A DNA stretch of 64,000 bases from CAVVFX01 sp963747535 (lineage in GTDB: Bacteria; Acidobacteriota; Terriglobia; Bryobacterales; Bryobacteraceae), in the NCBI GenBank assembly GCA_963747535.1, contig CAVVFX010000017.1:620001-684000 (forward strand). The letters are read 5' to 3'. The translations under genes were made by a program, and so were the position numbers. The notes beneath the pieces are model-generated. The model saw only the letters and a program-made list of their open reading frames with translations. It searched no databases and was not told the origin of the DNA. Positions 52,168 to 61,933 of the stretch are shown in pieces (the first letter of the stretch is position 1; each line of letters begins with the position of its first letter).

Positions 52168-54335
52168 TATGGTTGTTTGGCGGGTTCTTGTCTGGCAAGA
52201 TCCTCCGGCTTAATGCCGGAATTGAGCTTGTATTCCGACACCACCGCCTCGGCCACCTTATTGTCCCCCTGGCTCAAAGTCATTTTGAACGGCAGCTTGA
52301 GGCCATCGACGTCTCTAAAATCGGAAAGCGCTATGCTCACTTCCGAGGGAGGTCCTGCGGGCTGCATCTGTCTGTAAGATTCGCTGGAGATCAACCTGGT
52401 TGCGGGGTCGATCTTCAATTCCACCGATTCTCCTGCTTTATCGGAGATGGTCAGCGTGTCCGGCCCGGTCAAACTGACCGTGCGGTCCGGATGCTGATCA
52501 CTCTGCAGCAGCCCGACATAATTGCGGAAGATTTCACTCTGGACCTGTTTGAGCTGGGCGCCGGCGAGCGGCATGGGGCCTTGCGGCGAATGTAGCCAGC
52601 CGGACTTGCCGTCACTGTATGCGACGACTTTTCCGAAGGGCAACACGTTCTCCTGGCGGAAGATGCCCGGGGCAAGCCAGTAGTTGACCTGCGCGGATTT
52701 CAGCCCTCCCGCGGTGGCCGCAAACTGCATGTTGACGGTCTGCTTCACATCCTTGATGCCGGCCAGCTTGTCAGCCCCGCCGGCTGCCGACTGGACCTGC
52801 TTGAACAGTGCGAGCCCTTTCTCGATGGCTTGCGGATCGGCGGGCGCCGCGGCTGGAGATGCGGCTTGCGAGGTCTGCGTCTTCGGTTCGGGAATGGTGA
52901 TATCGAGATTCGATACCGGCATTCCCAGAGTGGTGAGCGGCTGGCCGAATTCCTTGGGATTACCGACCGCGACGAGGGTCAACTGTTTGGGATCGATGCG
53001 CTCGCGCGCCACCCGCAGGATGTCGGCCTGAGTCACCGCCAGCACGGCCTTCCGGTACTGATAGATAAAATCCTTGGGGTAGCCGTAGTAGTCATAGATG
53101 ACCAGGCGCTGCAGGGTTTTGGCAGGAGTATCGAAGTTAAAAACAAAACTGTTCACGACACTCTGCTTGGCCATGTCCAATTCGTCCTTCGTGACTTCCT
53201 GCGTGCGGATTTTCTGGAGTTCGGTGAGCGACGCCTGAATGGCCTGGGTGGTGGAGGCGGACTTGGTGCTGCCGCCGATCTGGAACAAACCGGGATGATC
53301 GTAGTTAGCGCCCCAGTCGGCGTAGATGTTGTAGGCCAGCCCGAGATCGGTGCGCACTTTGCGGACCAGGCGGCTGCGGAAACCTCCTCCGAGAATGTCG
53401 CCCATCACTTCCAGCGGAGCGTAGTCTTTGTCGTTCAACTGGCTGCCGAGTTGGCCCAGCATGAAATTGGTCTGGGTCACGTTGGCTTTGACGGCGAGGA
53501 ATGCGCCAGGATGCGAAGTTTTATCGACCGGCGGAAAGGGCGGCACGGGATCGCGTTTGACGGTCCAGCCGGCGAAGAGCGTCTCCAGTTTGGCATGCAT
53601 TTCATCGACGGAGAAGTCGCCCGAAATCGCGATGATGGTATTGGCCGGAAAGTAATAGCGCTGGTAGAACGCCTGGATATCGGGACGCTGGATGCGATCG
53701 AGCGTATCGTATTCCATCTGCCAGCCATAGGGCGTGTTCCTGCCGTAGACCATATCGGTGAACTCGCGCTGCGCGATTCCGGCGGCATCGTCGTTGCGGC
53801 GCGAGATGGAACTGCGGTACTGCGTCTTGATGAGTTCGATCTTGTCTTCGCGGAATTCAGGCTGGGTGAGCACGTCGTGAAAGACCCCGAGCACTTCGTC
53901 GGTGGTGTTCTTGAGCGTGGAAAACAAGACCTGCCCAAAGCTTTCCTCGATGCGGCTCTCGACTGAGGCGGCGATGTTTTCGAGTTGCTCGTCGATCTGG
54001 TCGCCGGTTTTGCCGCGCGTCCCGCCGCTGCGCATCACGTCACCGGTAACGTTGGCGAGGCCGATCTTATCCTTGGGGTCGAAGAGATTGCCGGTGCGGA
54101 TGAGCGCGAAGCCGCGGATGGTGGGAAGTTCGTGGTCCTCCAGAAGATAGAGGCGGATGCCGTTGCTCAGAGTGAAGGTGGCGACGTTGGGAATTTTGAT
54201 GTCGCGCAAGGGCGGGTATTTCAGGGCTTTGTAGGATGGGACCGGGGTTTGCGCCAGGCATGCAGCGGCAGCGAGGAGAAACAAATAGCCACGAATGAAC
54301 ACGAATGAACACGAATGAGGACGTTGGGTGGTCAT
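52167..54335 (-). CDS. M16-family protein lacking the zinc motif, with C-terminal LolA-like domain
   Basis: This 722-residue secreted protein's N-terminal 450 residues are an M16 fold (TFTLSNGIRLYLLEDHELP, then GLANVTGDVMRSGGT), but the HxxEH zinc motif of active members is absent. It is therefore the non-catalytic partner. Residues beyond about 500 form an extra beta domain (LASESYRQM-like strands ending VAEAVVSEYKLNSG) resembling the sorting-type protein downstream. The signal peptide contains a dispersed repeat (SCSFVFIRGYLFLLAAA). The start codon overlaps the active partner's stop (ATGA). Confidence 0.88.
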   Translation of the reverse strand: MTTQRPHSCSFVFIRGYLFLLAAAACLAQTPVPSYKALKYPPLRDIKIPNVATFTLSNGIRLYLLEDHELPTIRGFALIRTGNLFDPKDKIGLANVTGDVMRSGGTRGKTGDQIDEQLENIAASVESRIEESFGQVLFSTLKNTTDEVLGVFHDVLTQPEFREDKIELIKTQYRSSISRRNDDAAGIAQREFTDMVYGRNTPYGWQMEYDTLDRIQRPDIQAFYQRYYFPANTIIAISGDFSVDEMHAKLETLFAGWTVKRDPVPPFPPVDKTSHPGAFLAVKANVTQTNFMLGQLGSQLNDKDYAPLEVMGDILGGGFRSRLVRKVRTDLGLAYNIYADWGANYDHPGLFQIGGSTKSASTTQAIQASLTELQKIRTQEVTKDELDMAKQSVVNSFVFNFDTPAKTLQRLVIYDYYGYPKDFIYQYRKAVLAVTQADILRVARERIDPKQLTLVAVGNPKEFGQPLTTLGMPVSNLDITIPEPKTQTSQAASPAAAPADPQAIEKGLALFKQVQSAAGGADKLAGIKDVKQTVNMQFAATAGGLKSAQVNYWLAPGIFRQENVLPFGKVVAYSDGKSGWLHSPQGPMPLAGAQLKQVQSEIFRNYVGLLQSDQHPDRTVSLTGPDTLTISDKAGESVELKIDPATRLISSESYRQMQPAGPPSEVSIALSDFRDVDGLKLPFKMTLSQGDNKVAEAVVSEYKLNSGIKPEDLARQEPAKQP
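54289..54318. repeat. TTCATTCGTG-type repeat inside a signal peptide
   Basis: Read on the minus strand, three units CATTCGTGTT/CATTCGTGTT/CATTCGTGGC encode HSCSFVFIRG of the M16-like signal peptide. The layout is the same as the intergenic copies at 33873 and 36954. Confidence 0.85.
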
Positions 54336-55831
54336 TTTGCGGGCTCCGGAGATTCTTTAGGTTGGGCGATCCAGCCGCTGGTGCGCGCCAGGGGATCGAA
54401 GAGACTCTTGGCGACTCGCTCGACATCGTCCGCCGTGACCTTATCGATCTCATCGACTTCGGTGAACAGTTTGCGCCAGTCGCCATAATCCGAGTAGTGG
54501 GAAGCCAGGGCCTCGGCCAAGCCGGAATTACTGTCCAACTGGCGGATCAGGCCGGCTCGCGTCTTGGTCTTCACGCGTGCCAGGGTAACGTCATCGACTT
54601 TCGTCTTGGTCATACGGTCCAGGACAGCGTAAAGCGCCTTCTCGTTTTCTTCCAGGGTCTTACCTAAATTGGGCGCAAGGTAAAAGAGAAAGAGATTGGG
54701 GTATTTTCCGCCGGGCATTTCCGAGGCACACCCCGCATCCAGCGCAATCTTTTTGTCACGAACCAGTTCCCGATACAGCAGGCCCGTGCGTCCGCTCGAA
54801 AGAATACTGGAGAGGACATCGTAAACCGGGTCGTCCTTATCATACTGATCCGCACGCTTGTAGGCGATGAACTCGAGCGGCTGCGATTGAAACACAACCT
54901 CGGCTTTCTTCTCGCCTTCCTGGGGCGGTTCGACGGTGATGACGGGAGTGGGCAGCGGACGCTTGACGACGGGGCCGAAGTACTTCTCGGCGAGGCGGCG
55001 GGCGTCGGCGGGATTCACATCGCCTACGATAGCCATGGTGATATTGGAGGGCCCATAATATTCGCGAAAGAACGCCTCGGCGTCCCGCACCCGCAGATGG
55101 TCGATGTCGCTAGGCCAGCCGATGGCCGGGTTTTTATACGGGTGAGCTTCAAACGCCGTGGCGAGCATCACTTCGAGCAACTTGCCCTGAGGCTCGGATT
55201 CGGTACGCATGCGGCGCTCTTCGCGCACCACATCGCGCTCCTTGTAGAACTCGCGGAACACGGGGGCGATGAAGCGGCTCGACTCCAGCAGGAACCAGAG
55301 TTCGATGCGGTTGGACGGAAGGCTGTAGAAGTAATTGGTGGAGTCTTCTCCCGTGGACGCATTCATACCGACGCCACCGTTCTCCTCGATGAGGTTAGGG
55401 TAGAGGTTCTCGTCCACGAAGGTGTCGGCCTTTTCGATCGCGGCAGCCACTTCTTCGTGGAGTTTTTTCAGCGTGGCCGGGTCGGCCAGATGGCCTTTGT
55501 TGCGCTCGGCATCGTAACGATCGTAGACCTGCTCGATGGCCTGCATGGCCTGTTTCTCGGCCGGCCAGTTCAGCGAACCGATGGAGGCTGTGCCTTTGAA
55601 CGCCATGTGTTCAAACATGTGCGCGAGGCCGGTCTTACCCGAGGGATCGTCCACCGAGCCGGCGTTCACATAGGTGTGAAACGATACCACCGGAGCTTCG
55701 TGGCGCTCACAGACGATGAAGTGCATGCCGTTGGGCAGGGTGAATTCAGTTACTTTTTTTTCGAATTCCTTCAGGTTCTGGCCGGAGAATAAACAGGGCC
55801 AAAGCGCCAGGATTGCGATATATCGTCTCAA
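54332..55831 (-). CDS. M16 zinc peptidase, catalytic partner
   Basis: The start chosen is TTG 55831, with GGAG upstream; it opens a signal peptide (RRYIAILALWPCLFSGQ) and gives 499 residues. The inverted zinc motif is intact in HMFEHMAFKG, with the downstream Glu in a helix beginning about 75 residues later. The C-terminal half is the second M16 domain. It forms a coupled pair with the downstream inactive M16 protein, the usual heterodimer. Periplasmic peptide degradation is likely. Confidence 0.9.
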   Translation of the reverse strand: MRRYIAILALWPCLFSGQNLKEFEKKVTEFTLPNGMHFIVCERHEAPVVSFHTYVNAGSVDDPSGKTGLAHMFEHMAFKGTASIGSLNWPAEKQAMQAIEQVYDRYDAERNKGHLADPATLKKLHEEVAAAIEKADTFVDENLYPNLIEENGGVGMNASTGEDSTNYFYSLPSNRIELWFLLESSRFIAPVFREFYKERDVVREERRMRTESEPQGKLLEVMLATAFEAHPYKNPAIGWPSDIDHLRVRDAEAFFREYYGPSNITMAIVGDVNPADARRLAEKYFGPVVKRPLPTPVITVEPPQEGEKKAEVVFQSQPLEFIAYKRADQYDKDDPVYDVLSSILSSGRTGLLYRELVRDKKIALDAGCASEMPGGKYPNLFLFYLAPNLGKTLEENEKALYAVLDRMTKTKVDDVTLARVKTKTRAGLIRQLDSNSGLAEALASHYSDYGDWRKLFTEVDEIDKVTADDVERVAKSLFDPLARTSGWIAQPKESPEPAK

Positions 55832-55882
55832 GACGTGTACTCCGTTCTTCCAATTTAGCAGTGTGTTCTGATTAGTTGACGG

Positions 55883-55907
55883 ACCGGCTGAAGCCGGTGT
55901 TACGGCT
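55883..55907. repeat. Short dispersed palindrome (gyrB-upstream type)
   Basis: ACCGGCTGAAGCCGGTG followed by TTACGGC has the same GGCTGAAGCC core and TGTT.TACG follow-on as the copy before gyrB (23506-23532). It sits at the end of the outer-membrane efflux gene. Confidence 0.6.
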
Positions 55908-57330
55908 ATGACCACCCGCCCCCTAATGACCGATACAGATTGACGACTGAGAGCAACTCCTGCAGCCGCAGTTCCGCCACCACGAGTTGCCCCGCAAACA
56001 AAGTTCGCTCGGAGACCAGTACGTTCAGATAGCTGTCCAGCCCACCCTTATAGCGGAGGGTCGACAATCGCACACTCTCATCGAGCGCATGCACCTGCTT
56101 CTCCTGCTCGATCAATTCGGCGTGCAGACGGTCATGGGCGATCAGCGCATCCGAAACCTCGCGCAGCGCCCCGTAAATAGTCTTTCGATACTCAGTGAGG
56201 TATTCGCGCTCCTGGGCTTCGGAAAGGCGCACTGTATTTCTGATCTGCCCCGCGTGGAAAATCGGTTGTATCGCCGAAGGACCGATGCTCAGGAGACTCG
56301 CCGGGCTACTGAACAGTTGGAACAGCTCCTGACTTTGTCCGCCGGCGAACCCCGTGAGCGAAATGTTGGGAAAATAGAGGGCCCGCGCCGCGCCGATTTG
56401 CGCGTTGGCGGCTTTCAACAGGTCCTCCGCCTGCATAATGTCCGGACGGCGGGAGATGAGGGATGACGGTAGTCCCGCGGGCAAATCCGCCGGCGCCGTG
56501 ACTTGCTCCAGTTTGCGGTCGCGCGCAATATCGTGGGGCGTGTCTCCAAGCAACAGGCTGAGCGCGTTCTCGGTTTGACCGATTTCACGATGTACTGCCT
56601 CGATCTGCGCGGTCGCGAGATAGAGAAGTTGCTGCGCCTCGTAGACATCGAGTCCCGTCGCGGCGCCCCGGTCATGACGCAGGTTCACCAGGCGCAGGTT
56701 GTCGTTGCCGATATCGCGCGTGCGATTGGCGATATCGAGTTCCAGGTCCTGCTCGAGCAGCGTGAAGTAGCTGGTCATCACGTCGCCTACCAGCGAAACG
56801 ATCACCGCGCGACGGGCTTCTTCGGTGGCGGCAAATTGAGCGCGCGCGGCCTCCGTGAGCCTGCGGTAACGGCCCCAGATGTCCACTTCCCAGGAGAGCG
56901 ACGCGCCCGCCTGCGTGTAGCTCACCCAAAGAGGAGTGCCCGCGGGATATTTGAAAGAGCCGATCGCAGAGTTTTTCAGCCCGTTGAAACCCGCCTGCGC
57001 ATCCAGAAACGGAAATTGGTTGGCACGCGTGATGCCGAGTTGCGCCCGCGCTTCGAGAATCCGCTCCGCCGATATGCGGACGTCGAAGTTATCGTGCAGG
57101 GATTTGTTCAGCAGTTGAGTTAGCGTGTCGTCGTGGAACAGGTCGGCGAACTTTGTGTCAGCGAGCGAGGTAGCCGCGGGCGCTCCACCACGATATTGAT
57201 CCGGTACGCTCACGGTTGGGCGGTGATAATTCGGGCCTACGGTGCAACCGGAGAGGGCGATGGCCAGCGCTACGGCTGCCGGGCAGACCACCAACAACGA
57301 TGGTCTGCCCCACGGGGAAATGATTCTCAT
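55906..57330 (-). CDS. RND efflux outer-membrane lipoprotein (NodT/OprM family)
   Basis: This 474-residue outer-membrane channel of a tripartite pump has a lipoprotein signal ending ALSGC, then TVGPNYHRPTVSVP, the standard NodT start. Two OEP repeats of long alpha helices and short strands follow (LRYKGGLDSYLNVL near the end). Part of its signal peptide (WGRPSLLVVCPAA) is encoded by a dispersed hairpin repeat. It overlaps the pump gene's stop by four bases. Confidence 0.94.
   Translation of the reverse strand: MRIISPWGRPSLLVVCPAAVALAIALSGCTVGPNYHRPTVSVPDQYRGGAPAATSLADTKFADLFHDDTLTQLLNKSLHDNFDVRISAERILEARAQLGITRANQFPFLDAQAGFNGLKNSAIGSFKYPAGTPLWVSYTQAGASLSWEVDIWGRYRRLTEAARAQFAATEEARRAVIVSLVGDVMTSYFTLLEQDLELDIANRTRDIGNDNLRLVNLRHDRGAATGLDVYEAQQLLYLATAQIEAVHREIGQTENALSLLLGDTPHDIARDRKLEQVTAPADLPAGLPSSLISRRPDIMQAEDLLKAANAQIGAARALYFPNISLTGFAGGQSQELFQLFSSPASLLSIGPSAIQPIFHAGQIRNTVRLSEAQEREYLTEYRKTIYGALREVSDALIAHDRLHAELIEQEKQVHALDESVRLSTLRYKGGLDSYLNVLVSERTLFAGQLVVAELRLQELLSVVNLYRSLGGGWS
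57281..57310. repeat. Hairpin repeat incorporated in a lipoprotein signal peptide
   Basis: Perfect 10-base arms GGGCAGACCA and TGGTCTGCCC surround a 10-base loop. It is the same stem as the intergenic copies at 39453 and 43829, but lies within codons 6-16 of the NodT-family gene, in frame. Confidence 0.85.
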
Positions 57331-60300
57331 TCGGCTCCCTCCGGGATGGGTTCGCCGGACGGCAATCTGCCTCGTCTTTTCTCCACGATTCCCTCGATTA
57401 CGACGAACAGCACCGGCACGATAAATACGGCGAGCAGCGTGGCTGCGAGCATACCGCCGAACACCGTGGTACCCAACGATCTGCGGGACGCCGAACTGGC
57501 GCCGGTGGCCAGGACCAGCGGCAGCACGCCGAGAATAAACGCGAACGAAGTCATCAGAATCGGACGGAGCCTCAAGCGCGCCGCCTCCAGCGCCGCTTCC
57601 AGCACCGATTTCCCTTCTTCCTCATTTGCCACCTTCGCGAATTCGACAATCAAAATCGCATTCTTCGCCGCGAGACCGATCAGCGTCACGATTCCGATCT
57701 GGGTGTAAATGTCGTACGGGTAGTGCCGCAGATAAACCGCCGTCAGCGCCCCGAATAATCCCAGCGGCAGCGCAAACAGCACCGCAAACGGCACCGACCA
57801 GCTCTCGTATAACGCTGCCAGGAACAGGAAGACCAGCACCGCGGCAAATCCGAAGATGATGCTTTCGTGTCCTTGCGCCTGCTTCTGCTGGTAGGTGGTG
57901 CCCGTCCATTCATAGCCGAAGCCGGCCGGCAAGGTGGATGCTACCTCCTCCATCGCGTTGGTCGCATCGCCGCTCGAGTAACCCGGAGCGGGTGAGCCCA
58001 GAATCTGTACGGTGCGAAACCGGTTATAACGATAGATCACGTCGGGCCCGCTGCTCGGCGACACCGACGCCACGGTTCCCAGCGGGACCATGTTGTTGTC
58101 GTTGGTCCGCACGTAGAATCGATCGATATTGGAGGGCTGGCTGCGGAATTGGTCCTCCGCCTGGACGAGCACCTGCCAGGTATGTCCGAAAAGATTGAAG
58201 TCGTTCACATACAGGCCGCCCAGAAAGGTCTGGAGCGCGTTGTACGCGTCCGGCGGCGGGATGCCCAGCGTCTGCAGTTTGTCGGTGTCCACGTTGAGCT
58301 TATAGGCCGGAACATCCGCACGGAACGTACTGATCACGTTAGCCAGTTCTTTCCTTTGATGCGTGGCGTTGACCAGCGCATCGGCCGTGCGCGCGATGGT
58401 CTCGATGTCGGTTCCCTGGCGGTCCTCCATCATGAACTGGAACCCGCCGGTCGTGCTGAGTCCCAGGATCGGCGGAAGTCCGAAGGCGAACGTGAAGGCT
58501 TCCGGGACCTGCGCGAACTGCGCCTGCGCACGCGCCAGAATGGCCGTCAACTGCTCGTCTTTCGACTTCCGCTCATCGAATGGCTTGAGGGTCGCAATAA
58601 TCGTCGCGACATTCGAGTTTGACGTCTGCGTGGCGATGTCGAGTCCGCCGAGCACGAAATATTTGTCCACGCCTTTCAAACCGCCGATGATCTTTTCGAC
58701 CTTGGCGGTCGCCAGATCAGTGCGGTCGGTCGACGCTCCATCCGGCAGCCGCACTCCCACGAAAAATGCTCCCTGGTCTTCCTCGGGAAGAAAGCCTTCC
58801 GGCAGTTTTTTGAACAACAGGCCGGTCACCGCCCAGAACGCCAACAGACCGACCAGCGCCAGCGCCGAACGTCGGATCAGCAACTTCACGCCGGAGAGAT
58901 ATTTGTTGGTAGTCCAGGCAAACCCGACGTTGAACTTATCGAAGGCGCGGCCCAGGATACTTCTCGTTTCGCTTTTTCGCACCAGCAGCAGCGCGCTCAA
59001 CGCGGGACTGAGCGACAACGCATTAAACGCGGAGATCAGCACGGACACCGCGATGGTGAGCGCGAACTGCTTGTAAATCTGTCCGCTGATGCCGCCCAGG
59101 AAGGCCACCGGGATGAACACGGCCGCCAGAATAAACGCGATCGCCACCACCGGCGCGGAAACTTCTTTCATGGCCTGAACGGTCGCATCATGCGGCGACA
59201 TTCCGTCGTCGATATGCCGCTGCACGGCCTCGACGACCACGATCGCGTCGTCCACTACGATGCCGATGGCCAGCACCAGGCCGAACATACTCGTGATATT
59301 GATCGAGAAACCGAGCAGCGGAAACAGCGCAAAGGTGCCCAGTACCGCGACGGGAACGGTCAGCAGCGGGATCAGAGTCGACCGCCAGTTCTGCAGGAAG
59401 ATGAAGACTACCAACAGCACCAGGCCGATAGCTTCAAACAGCGTCTGCACCACGTCCTTGATGGCCGCACGCACGAACATAGTGGCATCGTAGGGGATCA
59501 CGTAGTGCACGCCGTGGGGCAGGTTGCCCTTGATGCTTTCCATGTAGGCGCGAATGAGATTCGCGGTGGCGACCGCATTGGCGCCGGGCGCAAGATACAG
59601 GATGGTATTGGACGACGGTTCCCCGTTCAAGCGTGAAAATCCGCTGTACGTCTGCGCCCCCAGATCGACGCGGCCGATGTCGCGAATGCGCAATAACGAC
59701 GCGTCCGGCTGCGCGCGGAGGACAATATCCCCGAACTCTTTCGGATCCGTAAGGCGGCCGGGCGCCGCCACCGGATACTGGAAGTCAGTCCCCCGCGGCG
59801 ATGGAGGCTGGCCCACCGCGCCCGCGGGATTCTGCTTGTTCTGCGCCTGGATCGCGTTGCTGATATCGGTCGCAGTCAGCTGCAATTTGGCCATCTTGTC
59901 GGGATTGACCCAGACGCGCATGGAGTAGATCAAAGGCGATGCCAGGCGTGAATCACCGACACCAGGCAAACTCCCTAACTGGTTGACGAGGTTGAGTTGC
60001 GCATAATCGTTGAGGAACAGCGAATCATAGCGTTTGTCGTCGGATACCAGTGCCACTGCCACCAGGAATGCGCTGGAAACTTTCTTCACCACCACGCCCT
60101 GTTTTTGCACTTCGGGAGGCAGGCGGGGAAGCGCGACCGCAACGCGATTCTGGGTCTGCACCGCCGCGATATCGGGATTGGTCCCGAGCTTGAAGGTCAC
60201 CGCGATAGTCAGCGCCCCGTTGTTGGCGCTGGTCGAGAGATAGTACAACATGCCATCGAGTCCGTACAACTGTTCCTCGATGGGTTGGGCGACGGTCTTT

Positions 60301-60473
60301 TCCAGATCCGACGCATTGCCGCCGAGATAACTGGCGGTGATCTGAATCACAGGCGGCACCACTTCCGGATAGGTCGCAATCGGGAGGTTCGGAATCGCGA
60401 CCAGTCCGAGAATGACGATGACGATGGCAATCACCATCGCGAAGACCGGACGCTCGATGAAAAATCTGGCCAT
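57327..60473 (-). CDS. RND multidrug efflux permease (HAE1 family, AcrB-like)
   Basis: This 1,048-residue inner-membrane proton-driven pump has 12 helices and two large periplasmic loops. The N-terminus is MARFFIERPVFAMVIAIVI. Helix 4 carries the proton-relay Asp pair in GLVLAIGIVVDDAIVVVE. Later GLAAKNAILIVEFAK and a second RPILMTSFAFILG are typical. The length is standard. The adaptor gene lies 3 bp upstream and the channel gene overlaps its end, giving a complete tripartite operon. Confidence 0.96.
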   Translation of the reverse strand: MARFFIERPVFAMVIAIVIVILGLVAIPNLPIATYPEVVPPVIQITASYLGGNASDLEKTVAQPIEEQLYGLDGMLYYLSTSANNGALTIAVTFKLGTNPDIAAVQTQNRVAVALPRLPPEVQKQGVVVKKVSSAFLVAVALVSDDKRYDSLFLNDYAQLNLVNQLGSLPGVGDSRLASPLIYSMRVWVNPDKMAKLQLTATDISNAIQAQNKQNPAGAVGQPPSPRGTDFQYPVAAPGRLTDPKEFGDIVLRAQPDASLLRIRDIGRVDLGAQTYSGFSRLNGEPSSNTILYLAPGANAVATANLIRAYMESIKGNLPHGVHYVIPYDATMFVRAAIKDVVQTLFEAIGLVLLVVFIFLQNWRSTLIPLLTVPVAVLGTFALFPLLGFSINITSMFGLVLAIGIVVDDAIVVVEAVQRHIDDGMSPHDATVQAMKEVSAPVVAIAFILAAVFIPVAFLGGISGQIYKQFALTIAVSVLISAFNALSLSPALSALLLVRKSETRSILGRAFDKFNVGFAWTTNKYLSGVKLLIRRSALALVGLLAFWAVTGLLFKKLPEGFLPEEDQGAFFVGVRLPDGASTDRTDLATAKVEKIIGGLKGVDKYFVLGGLDIATQTSNSNVATIIATLKPFDERKSKDEQLTAILARAQAQFAQVPEAFTFAFGLPPILGLSTTGGFQFMMEDRQGTDIETIARTADALVNATHQRKELANVISTFRADVPAYKLNVDTDKLQTLGIPPPDAYNALQTFLGGLYVNDFNLFGHTWQVLVQAEDQFRSQPSNIDRFYVRTNDNNMVPLGTVASVSPSSGPDVIYRYNRFRTVQILGSPAPGYSSGDATNAMEEVASTLPAGFGYEWTGTTYQQKQAQGHESIIFGFAAVLVFLFLAALYESWSVPFAVLFALPLGLFGALTAVYLRHYPYDIYTQIGIVTLIGLAAKNAILIVEFAKVANEEEGKSVLEAALEAARLRLRPILMTSFAFILGVLPLVLATGASSASRRSLGTTVFGGMLAATLLAVFIVPVLFVVIEGIVEKRRGRLPSGEPIPEGAE

Positions 60474-60476
60474 GAG

Positions 60477-61775
60477 TTACTCGCCGCTCCCGTGTCCGCC
60501 GCCGGGAGGGCGCCAGGCCCTCGGCTTCACCACCATGCCGGGACGAACTCTCATCAGACCCTCGACTACCACCTCGTCGCCCGGTTTCAAACCCGACTCG
60601 ACGATCCAGTTCTCGCCGATGCGCTGTCCGGTCGTAACCGGCCGCACAGCGATTTTGTCGCCCGGCTCAACGGTGAATACCGATCTGAGATTTTGCACCT
60701 GTAGCACCGCTCGCTGCGGAACCAGAACGACATTGTGCCGCACCTGCGTCTCCACCTGCACGCGACCAAACTGACCCGGCAGCACCAGGTGCTGAGGATT
60801 GGGAAACCGCGCCTGCATCTCGAGCGTGCCGGTTTTGGGATCGACCTGATTAGTGGTGTTCTCGATCTTGCCCTTATTGGGAAAAACCGAATTGTCGGCG
60901 AGCACCAGGGTGATCGGCGGCGTGTTCTTCACAGAAACAGTGCGCCCTGCCTTCATCGCGAGGTACTGGTCTTCGCTGACCTGGAAGCGCAACCAGATGG
61001 GATCGAGGGGAACGATGGTGGTCAGCGGCTGGGTGGCTGTAGGATTGGCGAGGCCGCCCACGGGCACCAGCGTGTCACCGACGAGGCCGCTGATGGGCGC
61101 GACGATGGTGCCATACTCCAGGTTCAACTTCGCGGTTGCCAAGGTGCCCCGCAGCGCCTCCACTTTACCTTCGGTGCTCTTGATCTGCGTGCTGGTTTGC
61201 AGCCGCGCCTGATCCACAGCCGCCTGTAATGCCCGCACATTGGCCTGATTCGACGACAGAGCCGCAGTGGCGGCGTCGAGGTCCTGCCTGGAGGCCGCAT
61301 CTTGCTCTGCCAGCGGCTTCACGCGTTCATAGTCCTGCCGGGCTTTCTCCAGATTGGCTTGGGCGGATGCCAGGTTCGCTTCCGCCAACAGCAGAGAAAC
61401 CTGGCCCCTGGCAAACTCAAGGTCGGCTTCACTCTGGTGCAGATTGCCCTCCGCCTGAATCACCGCCGCCTGCAAAGGCCGCAAATCCAGGACGTAAAGC
61501 GGCTGTCCCGCGCTGACCGTCGAACCCGGCGTGAACAGCCATTTGTCGACGTAGCCTTCCACACGCGCCCGAACGTCGACTGTATTGCGGGCGTAGGTCT
61601 GCGCCGGATATTCAGCGATGATGGGCACGTCGGTAGCGCTCACCTGCACCACATCCACCGGTGGCGGAGGCGGTGCGCCTTGCGTCTTCTGCTGCGCGTC
61701 GGAGGCGCAGCCGGCCAACACGAGAATTGCGCCTGTGGCGCATGCCATTAGAGGCAGGAACGGAATTCGATGCAT
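60477..61775 (-). CDS. RND periplasmic adaptor (membrane fusion protein, AcrA-like)
   Basis: This 432-residue lipoprotein has lipobox VLAGC (cleavage near residue 23), a barrel-sandwich hybrid (RARVEGYVDKWLFTPGSTV), and a long alpha hairpin (about residues 100-200, QVSLLLAEANLASAQANLEKAR). The beta-barrel and membrane-proximal domains end in LRSVFTVEPGDKIAVRPVTTG. It is the first gene of the efflux operon. The divergent FUSC gene shares its upstream region. Confidence 0.95.
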   Translation of the reverse strand: MHRIPFLPLMACATGAILVLAGCASDAQQKTQGAPPPPPVDVVQVSATDVPIIAEYPAQTYARNTVDVRARVEGYVDKWLFTPGSTVSAGQPLYVLDLRPLQAAVIQAEGNLHQSEADLEFARGQVSLLLAEANLASAQANLEKARQDYERVKPLAEQDAASRQDLDAATAALSSNQANVRALQAAVDQARLQTSTQIKSTEGKVEALRGTLATAKLNLEYGTIVAPISGLVGDTLVPVGGLANPTATQPLTTIVPLDPIWLRFQVSEDQYLAMKAGRTVSVKNTPPITLVLADNSVFPNKGKIENTTNQVDPKTGTLEMQARFPNPQHLVLPGQFGRVQVETQVRHNVVLVPQRAVLQVQNLRSVFTVEPGDKIAVRPVTTGQRIGENWIVESGLKPGDEVVVEGLMRVRPGMVVKPRAWRPPGGGHGSGE

Positions 61776-61933
61776 TCAATATCCAAACTGTTTTCGTCTG
61801 AGCCTTGCGGTGAAAAAACGGCTGGCAGGCCGGAGGCCACTCCCCTTGGATGGCTCTTCTGTACTAAGGATTCGCAACCTGCGCCATACTCTTATCTTGA
61901 ACCAAGTGCGAAGCGGGGCTAACTGGACCGTTT

